Shown here: piece after piece, positions 58,079 through 63,027 of the stretch | How the letters are laid out: the number at the start of each line of letters is the position of its first letter | Numbering within the stretch: position 1 is the first letter of the stretch | From: Desulfurivibrionaceae bacterium | GTDB lineage: Bacteria; Desulfobacterota; Desulfobulbia; Desulfobulbales; UBA5123 | Assembly: GCA_030145325.1 (NCBI GenBank) | Contig: JAQYVW010000010.1 | Location: forward strand, 1-63,027 | DNA length: 63,027 nucleotides | Reading direction: 5' to 3' | Position numbers and translations under genes: made by a program | The notes under the pieces: generated by a model | What the model was told of the DNA's origin: nothing | The model's input: the letters and a program-made list of their open reading frames with translations, nothing else | The model's database searches: none

Positions 58079-59185
58079 TCAAATATCCAAAAAAGTCGTA
58101 TCTCGGTTCAACAACCGGTGGCCGTGCTCGGTAACCACGGCCATGTTCTCAAGGCGAATACCACCCCAGCCGGACAGATAAATGCCAGGCTCCACGGTGA
58201 CCACCATCCCGGCGGAAAGCTTACGCCGATAACGTTTATTGAGAGAAGGGGCTTCATGAACAGCGAGACCCACGCCATGCCCCAAGCCGTGCCCGAATTG
58301 CTGACCAAAACCAGCAGCAGCAATGACCGTCCGGGCAGCGCGATCCACCTCACGACCTGTTACTCCGGCCCGAAGCGCCTGGGTGCCGGCAAGCTGCGCC
58401 TTTCTAACCAACCTGAGCAGGGTAACGGTCTTTTCATCCGGCGTACCCAAGACCACGGTTCGAGTCATATCCGAACAATAGCCATCAAGAATCAACCCCA
58501 TGTCAATGACAATGGGCTCGCCCTCGCGCAACAACCGCGCCGATGGCACCGCATGGGGCAAAGCGCCGTTGGGACCGGAAGCAACCATACTCTCAAAACT
58601 CGGCCCGGAAGCGCCCTTCTGGACCATACAGTTTTCAATGCTCAGCGCAACCTGCCGCTCGCTCATCCCCGGTCGCAAGCCATGATAAATTTCAAGAAAA
58701 ACCTTTTCGTTGAGAAGTACAGATCGTTCTATCCGTGCCAACTCATCCTCGTTTTTACGCACCCGCAATTTTTCCACCACGTCGGTACACGGCACCAACT
58801 CAACGTGGTTACGCTTGGCGACGACAGCCAGTTTTTGATAAGTGGCATGAAGAAGATAGTGACTCTCGAAAGCGAGCCGACGAATCTTGAGTTTGGGCAA
58901 CAGAGTGTCAAGGAGGGGCAACAGGCCACGGGGATAAAGACTAACCTTAAAGCCGGTGGCCTCGGCTTCGGCCTGCAAGTCAAATCGAGAATCGGTAAAG
59001 AGGAGAGGCTCACCATGGGCAAGTATCAACAACACCCCGGAACTTTCATTAATCGAAGTGTCACCAGCGGTGTAGCCGCTCAGATAACGACGATTGTCAG
59101 GTTGACAGACCAGCAGGGCGTCAAGGCGTCGACGCCGGAGGGTACGACGAATAGTGGCGAGAAGGTGATCGGTTTTCATTAACAT
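58079..59185 (-). CDS. M24 family aminopeptidase (Xaa-Pro peptidase type)
   Basis: The product is 368 aa. The N-terminal creatinase-like domain (about 1-140) contains LDALLVCQPDNRRYLSGYT. The pita-bread catalytic domain follows with the five metal ligands Asp228 (VIDMG), Asp239 (CSDMTRT), His303 (HGLGHGVG), Glu332 (VEPG) and Glu346 (RLENM). All are present, so a dinuclear metallopeptidase that removes residues N-terminal to proline is likely; PepQ-like dipeptidase activity cannot be excluded. AGGAG lies 4-5 bases before the ATG at 59185. No signal peptide is seen, so it is cytoplasmic. It lies upstream of operon B on the same strand but is separated from it by the operon promoter. Confidence 0.93.
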   Translation of the reverse strand: MLMKTDHLLATIRRTLRRRRLDALLVCQPDNRRYLSGYTAGDTSINESSGVLLILAHGEPLLFTDSRFDLQAEAEATGFKVSLYPRGLLPLLDTLLPKLKIRRLAFESHYLLHATYQKLAVVAKRNHVELVPCTDVVEKLRVRKNEDELARIERSVLLNEKVFLEIYHGLRPGMSERQVALSIENCMVQKGASGPSFESMVASGPNGALPHAVPSARLLREGEPIVIDMGLILDGYCSDMTRTVVLGTPDEKTVTLLRLVRKAQLAGTQALRAGVTGREVDRAARTVIAAAGFGQQFGHGLGHGVGLAVHEAPSLNKRYRRKLSAGMVVTVEPGIYLSGWGGIRLENMAVVTEHGHRLLNRDTTFLDI

Positions 59186-59279
59186 ATTACTCCTAAATCC
59201 TGCCTGGTGTTAATGGCAAGCATCTTATAAAGAATTAATTTTGTTAAAGAACAAGGACAGGCGAAACAACCAGAACAAA

Positions 59280-61133
59280 CTATAACCCCACCGCCAACCT
59301 TCTTCTGACCTCTACAAGTTTTGCCGCCGCCTGTTTATCGGCCGGATTTAAACGTAAAGCCTCCGAAAACGACTGACAGGACGCACGATAACGCCCCTGC
59401 CCCTCATAAGCCAGACCAAGATTGAAGTGAATGTCACTATTTCCGGGACTTAAGGCCCGCGCCCTTTCAAACTCGACTATGGCCTCCCGCTCCCGGCCTT
59501 GATTGGCAAAGATCATGCCAAGATTGGTCCTTGCTCGCACACTATTGGGAGCCAGGGCAAGGGCTTTTTGAAACGAATCCGCCGCCACCCCAACCCTTCC
59601 TTGCGCCACATAAATATTTCCTATGCTTACATACATCTCTGCATAACTAGGCATCACCTGTAAGACCTGCCGATACTCCGCCTCCGCCAACCGCCACATC
59701 CCTTTATCACTATAAAGATTCCCCATATTGACCCGCCCCTGCACATTTTGGGGATTCAAACGAAGGGCAACCTTGGCCTCAGCAAATGCGCGCTCCCAAT
59801 CACCACTTTCCCGCAACGCCACACTCAAATTATTATGGGGGCGAGACTTACCAGGAGACTTCTCGGCACAATCCGCCCAGAAACGAACGGGATCACGCCA
59901 AATCTCGTTGCGAGAAACAGTCCAAAACGACAACAGACCAACAATAACAGCAAGCACGGTCACGGCTATACGCGTTGGCCGAAAAAGCCTATATCCCGCC
60001 GCAACAACACAGAGGGAAACAAACATACTGGGCAGATAGGTTCGGTGCTCAAAGATGATTTCAAGGGGAATCAGCGAAGACTCGAGAAGTAGATTCCCTA
60101 AAAACCAAAATACCGCAAAAGAAAACAACCGCGCCCTTTTAGCCCAGACAACTGCCAAAACCAAGAGGAGAAAAATCACTAAACCTGAATAGACCGTGGC
60201 CGAAGGAGCCCAAAATGAGTGAGACAGCACAAAATCATAATCAAGATTCAAACGGGAAGGAACGGGATACAACAACAAACCCAGATAATAAACAACCACC
60301 CGCAATTCGGTGAAAAGTCTTTCCGCTAAAGTATAATCACGATGCGCATAACCACCGAGAATCACCTCCCAGGGGCTACTCCCCAGAAAAAACACCGTTA
60401 ACAAAACAGCAATGACACACAAGGCCAGCAGATAAGGAAGACAACGCCGCAACCACGCTCTATCAAGGTCGCCAATAAAATACCAATCGGCTAACCACAT
60501 CATAAAGGGCAAGGTGACGGCGATCTCCTTGGAGCCAATGGCCATCAAACCAGCAACCGCGGCTGCTGCCAGCCAAGGCCAAGCCCATCTCCCCTCAACA
60601 ACCAACCGCCCCCGCAAATACAACCACAAGGACAAAACGTAAAACATGGCCGCCATCCCGTTCATTCTTTGGACGATATAGGTCACGGTTTGGGTATGAA
60701 CCGGATTCACAAACCAAAGAACAGCCGCAGCCAGAGCAAGAACAGGGGCGTGCCGAGAATAACGACCACCAAGGGCCGGACTTTGCAGAATCACCCTAAA
60801 CAGCAGGAACAGAAATATCCCGGTGAGAATATGACAGCCAATATTGACTAGATGATATCCGCCCACCTGGTACTGATGAAGATAATAATTAAGGGCAAAA
60901 CTGATATTAGCGAGGGGCCGGGTGGCAATAAGGCTTTCACTCCCAGCTCGCCACAGGCCGGACAACGATATTTCACTGGCACGAATACTTATATTCTCCT
61001 GCACGTTGCCAAAATCATCGAGATAAAACGGCACATCGAGGGTATTGGCATAAAGCCCCCACCCCAGCCCCACAAAGAGCAGAACAACAAGACATAGATA
61101 TTTTTTCCCAAAAGCACCCTGCATCTGTTCCAT
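59280..61133 (-). CDS. Polytopic membrane protein with C-terminal TPRs (TMTC/GT-C-like)
   Basis: The product is 617 aa from ATG 61133 (GGGAG about 10 bases upstream; the frame opens at 61157). The N-terminal 400 residues hold around ten membrane segments. The first periplasmic loop contains PFYLDDFGNVQEN, with an acidic pair like the catalytic DD of GT-C glycosyltransferases, and RPLANISFALNYYLHQYQ, then GYHLVNIGCH, as in TMTC/DUF1736-type proteins. About five TPRs follow at 430-610 (VNMGNLYSDKGMWRLAEAEY; VSIGNIYVAQGRVGVAADSF; TNLGMIFANQGREREAIVEF; FNLGLAYEGQGRYRASCQSF). Animal TMTC proteins O-mannosylate secreted proteins. Bacterial relatives are poorly characterised, so glycosylation of a surface protein is only a hypothesis. 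The TPR part faces the side opposite to or the same as the active site; this cannot be told here. Confidence 0.75.
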   Translation of the reverse strand: MEQMQGAFGKKYLCLVVLLFVGLGWGLYANTLDVPFYLDDFGNVQENISIRASEISLSGLWRAGSESLIATRPLANISFALNYYLHQYQVGGYHLVNIGCHILTGIFLFLLFRVILQSPALGGRYSRHAPVLALAAAVLWFVNPVHTQTVTYIVQRMNGMAAMFYVLSLWLYLRGRLVVEGRWAWPWLAAAAVAGLMAIGSKEIAVTLPFMMWLADWYFIGDLDRAWLRRCLPYLLALCVIAVLLTVFFLGSSPWEVILGGYAHRDYTLAERLFTELRVVVYYLGLLLYPVPSRLNLDYDFVLSHSFWAPSATVYSGLVIFLLLVLAVVWAKRARLFSFAVFWFLGNLLLESSLIPLEIIFEHRTYLPSMFVSLCVVAAGYRLFRPTRIAVTVLAVIVGLLSFWTVSRNEIWRDPVRFWADCAEKSPGKSRPHNNLSVALRESGDWERAFAEAKVALRLNPQNVQGRVNMGNLYSDKGMWRLAEAEYRQVLQVMPSYAEMYVSIGNIYVAQGRVGVAADSFQKALALAPNSVRARTNLGMIFANQGREREAIVEFERARALSPGNSDIHFNLGLAYEGQGRYRASCQSFSEALRLNPADKQAAAKLVEVRRRLAVGL

Positions 61134-61162
61134 AAAAATAAAACTCCCAAAAACCAAAAACC

Positions 61163-61180
61163 GGGGTCAGGTCTTGCAAA
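61163..61180 (+). repeat. Left inverted repeat of transposase element
   Basis: GGGGTCAGGTCTTGCAAA is the reverse complement, with one mismatch, of the copy at 62071-62088. It lies 29 bp upstream of the TMTC-like gene start. Confidence 0.85.
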
Positions 61181-61208
61181 ACAACTAATTATGCATTACA
61201 TATGCGCC

Positions 61209-62063
61209 ATGGCTAGACCACTGAGAATCGAATATCCAAACGCCTTATACCATGTCACCAGCCGTGGCGACAGACGAGAAGATATCTTTAATGACGACTC
61301 CGACCGACAACAATGGCTGGAGATTTTCGGCTCTGTCTGCCACCGGATGAACTGGCAATGCTACGCTTACTGCCTGATGGGAAACCATTACCACCTCGTG
61401 GTGGAAACCCCGCAGGCCAATTTAGCCAAGGGAATGCGCCAATTAAACGGGGTTTACACCCAAAAATCAAACCGCCGTCATGACCGCGTCGGGCATGTTT
61501 TCCAGGGCCGTTATAAGGCGATCCTTATCGACAAGGAAAACTACCTGCTAGAGGTCTGCCGGTATGTGGCCCTTAATCCCGTGCGCGCCAAAATGGTCAC
61601 CCAAAGTGGCGACTGGAGATGGTCAAGCTATCTTCCAACCTGCGGAGAAGCCAAAACTCCAGAATGGCTCTCCACCGAGCAAGTGCTGGCTTTCTTTAGC
61701 CCCAGCAAACAGCTTGCCCAAGCCGCATACCGATCCTTCATCCGCCAAGGGCATAACCGCCCTCCCCTGTGGGACGAATTACATAACCAAATTTACCTTG
61801 GCGACGATACCTTTGTACGTAACGCGCAAGCCATGATTGGCAAAAGAAACGATATCCTCGAAACCCCTGCCGGGCAGCGCATAGCCCCCAAGCAAGCATT
61901 GCCAACATACAATGATCAATTCCCAAACAAACGAGAAGCGATGGTCCGTGCCTTTCTCGACGGACACTATACAATGAAAGAAATTGGTATTTTTTTCAAC
62001 GTTCATTACTCAACGGTAAGCCGATGGGTGAAACGATTTGAACAAGAAATGAGACATAGATAA
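61209..62063 (+). CDS. REP-associated tyrosine transposase (Y1/HUH family)
   Basis: The product is 284 aa. The Y1 transposase domain (about 8-125) carries YHVTSRGDRREDIF, the HUH-type metal pair His60-x-His62 (GNHYHLVVE), and YLLEVCRYVALNPVRA with candidate nucleophile Tyr112 or Tyr119. The C-terminal part has a helix-turn-helix (MKEIGIFFNVHYSTVSRWVK), as in the longer group of these proteins. Family knowledge: such enzymes nick and join single-stranded DNA at palindromic ends and are often domesticated. I use ATG 61209 because the protein then begins MARPLRIEYP, the usual family start; the frame opens at 61191. The gene appears intact. Confidence 0.92.
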   Translation: MARPLRIEYPNALYHVTSRGDRREDIFNDDSDRQQWLEIFGSVCHRMNWQCYAYCLMGNHYHLVVETPQANLAKGMRQLNGVYTQKSNRRHDRVGHVFQGRYKAILIDKENYLLEVCRYVALNPVRAKMVTQSGDWRWSSYLPTCGEAKTPEWLSTEQVLAFFSPSKQLAQAAYRSFIRQGHNRPPLWDELHNQIYLGDDTFVRNAQAMIGKRNDILETPAGQRIAPKQALPTYNDQFPNKREAMVRAFLDGHYTMKEIGIFFNVHYSTVSRWVKRFEQEMRHR

Positions 62064-62070
62064 ATATAGC

Positions 62071-62088
62071 TTTACAAGACCTGACCCC
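62071..62088 (+). repeat. Right inverted repeat of transposase element
   Basis: TTTACAAGACCTGACCCC mirrors the left repeat at 61163-61180 with one mismatch. It lies just before the rdgB ribosome binding site. Confidence 0.85.
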
Positions 62089-62104
62089 GCCCGAAGGAGA
62101 CAAG

Positions 62105-62788
62105 ATGAGAACAACACTGGTACTGGCTACCCGCAATCAGGGTAAGATTAAAGAATTTCGAGAGATCCTCAAGGATACCCAAATAGACCTAAAAAGCCTC
62201 AATGATTTTGGCCCCATTCCCGAGGCCGTGGAAGACGGCAAAACCTTTGATGACAACGCTTACAAAAAAGCGCTCTTTACAGCCAAAGTTTTGGGACTGC
62301 CAGCCATTGCTGATGATTCAGGCTTAGTGGTGGAGGCGTTGAACGGCGCTCCAGGGGTTTATTCAGCTCGCTATGCCGGCGACAAGGCTTCCGATCAAGA
62401 TAATATCGACAAACTGCTGACGGAAATGTCCGGGCAAGAAAATCGTGCCGCTGCCTTTGCATGCGTGATCTCCATCGCCGTCCCCAGCGGACCAGCTCTT
62501 ACCTACGAAGGACGATGCGAGGGAGAAATTACCCACGAACAACACGGTGAAGGGGGCTTTGGCTACGACCCGGTTTTTTATTACCCGCCACTGCAACAGA
62601 CCTTTGCCGAGATCCCCTTGACTGAAAAAAACCAGATCAGCCACCGTGGCAAAGCGTTAGCTGATCTGGCCGGAGAGACCGACAAACTTGCAGCATGGCT
62701 GGATCAACGAATCAGGGAAGTGAAACCCACCAAACCTGATCACCGCCAGTTCGAACATAACGACTGGTCTGAAGATAAAATGGTGTAA
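62105..62788 (+). CDS. rdgB: XTP/dITP pyrophosphatase (RdgB/HAM1 family)
   Basis: The product is 227 aa. AAGGAG is placed 5-6 bases before the ATG. Family motifs run in order: LATRNQGKIKEFREIL, EDGKTFDDNAYKKA, AIADDSGLVVEAL, GAPGVYSARYAG, GEGGFGYDPVFYYP and KNQISHRGKAL. The enzyme hydrolyses ITP, dITP and XTP to monophosphates, keeping deaminated purines out of nucleic acids. It exceeds the usual 195-205 aa because of a polar C-terminal tail (about 203-227, ending NDWSEDKMV) with no counterpart I recognise. Its upstream region is the end of the transposase element, so part of its promoter may derive from the element. A strong terminator follows. Confidence 0.95.
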   Translation: MRTTLVLATRNQGKIKEFREILKDTQIDLKSLNDFGPIPEAVEDGKTFDDNAYKKALFTAKVLGLPAIADDSGLVVEALNGAPGVYSARYAGDKASDQDNIDKLLTEMSGQENRAAAFACVISIAVPSGPALTYEGRCEGEITHEQHGEGGFGYDPVFYYPPLQQTFAEIPLTEKNQISHRGKALADLAGETDKLAAWLDQRIREVKPTKPDHRQFEHNDWSEDKMV

Positions 62789-62848
62789 AGGAAGCGCCGC
62801 CTAAAGCAAACTCCCCACCTACGCCGGAGGCACAAAATACACCAAAAA

Positions 62849-62886
62849 AAGCGGCCCAAGAGGAAACCTCCCGGCCGCTTTTTTTT
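62849..62886 (+). terminator. Rho-independent terminator after rdgB
   Basis: AGCGGCC (62850-62856) pairs with GGCCGCT (62873-62879). A nested GAGG/CCTC hairpin (62860-62870) extends the stem, and a run of eight T ends it. A-rich sequence before the stem means it could also work from the opposite strand. Confidence 0.9.
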
Positions 62887-63027
62887 CTGATTACCAGCGA
62901 GTTTCAGCCAACTTTAGGAATAATCTCATTTAATGTTCATTTTCTTTGTTTGCCCAAAGAAAACGAACCAGCAGCGAAGCGGCGAAAGAAACGGCACCCT
63001 GTGTCACTCGCCATGTGGTCAAGCCAC
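62887..63027. other. Right-edge intergenic region with palindromic element
   Basis: TTTTCTTTG (62940-62948) and CAAAGAAAA (62955-62963) form a perfect 9-bp inverted repeat with a 6-base spacer. The following bases, GAACCAGCAGCGAAGCGGCG onward, resemble a short intergenic repeat that I believe recurs in proteobacterial genomes, though I cannot check it here. No coding sequence is supported. Confidence 0.45.

Larger units (their letters stand above)
61163..62088 (+). mobile_element. REP-associated tyrosine transposase element
   Basis: A single Y1 transposase gene is bounded by 18-bp inverted repeats that match at 17 of 18 positions (61163-61180 and 62071-62088). The element is 926 bp and sits between the TMTC-like gene (leftward) and rdgB (rightward). 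No direct target duplication is visible, as expected for the HUH single-strand mechanism. Confidence 0.8.

Overview
The window looks like chromosome from an anaerobic, heme-rich deltaproteobacterial lineage (Desulfobacterota/Desulfuromonadota type). I infer this from the many c-type heme motifs on secreted proteins, the style of the chemotaxis operon and the overall gene content. I cannot name the species from sequence alone.

Layout. The left edge holds the 5' part of a D-Ala-D-Ala carboxypeptidase (1-478, minus) and an ogt-type DNA repair methyltransferase (821-1348). A compact minus-strand chemotaxis operon follows (8787 down to 1426): cheA, cheW, cheR, cheD, an HDOD gene, cheY, a cheX-like phosphatase and cheB. 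No chemoreceptor lies in the window. Next is a cell-wall block: a minus-strand class A penicillin-binding protein with an unusually long transpeptidase region, translationally coupled to a lipoprotein (14162-9088), and a divergent MltD-like LysM lytic transglycosylase coupled to a short-chain dehydrogenase homologue. Housekeeping genes occupy 16887-21209: a 92-aa unknown, dgt, an orphan periplasmic-binding lipoprotein, a nucleoside deaminase and a radical SAM protein.

The centre (21332-57992, all minus strand) is the striking part. An operon of about 18 kb for very large secreted proteins is present twice in tandem. Each copy runs from a conserved promoter-like element through a 7-motif cytochrome c, a six-bladed NHL propeller protein, a giant multiheme protein (2734 and 2926 aa) and a PKD/repeat protein (1544 and 1342 aa) to a related rho-independent terminator. 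The giant proteins have a 13-motif heme region at the N-terminus, then eight copies of a roughly 100-residue domain with an Asp-rich, probably calcium-binding loop, interleaved with two Pmp-like right-handed beta-helix blocks. The copies have diverged by module gain or loss. Copy A (21332-39840) has an extra TPR-like gene and a seven-bladed Ycf48/BNR propeller inside its PKD protein. Copy B (40052-57992) lacks both but has extra C-terminal modules. All core products carry Sec-type signal peptides, so I infer that together they build an extracellular or cell-surface heme-bearing structure. Electron transfer to extracellular acceptors is the leading hypothesis; it is not shown by the sequence.

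The right end has an M24 aminopeptidase, a TMTC-like membrane protein with TPRs, a REP-associated tyrosine transposase element bounded by 18-bp inverted repeats, rdgB with a strong terminator, and a short palindromic intergenic element at the edge.
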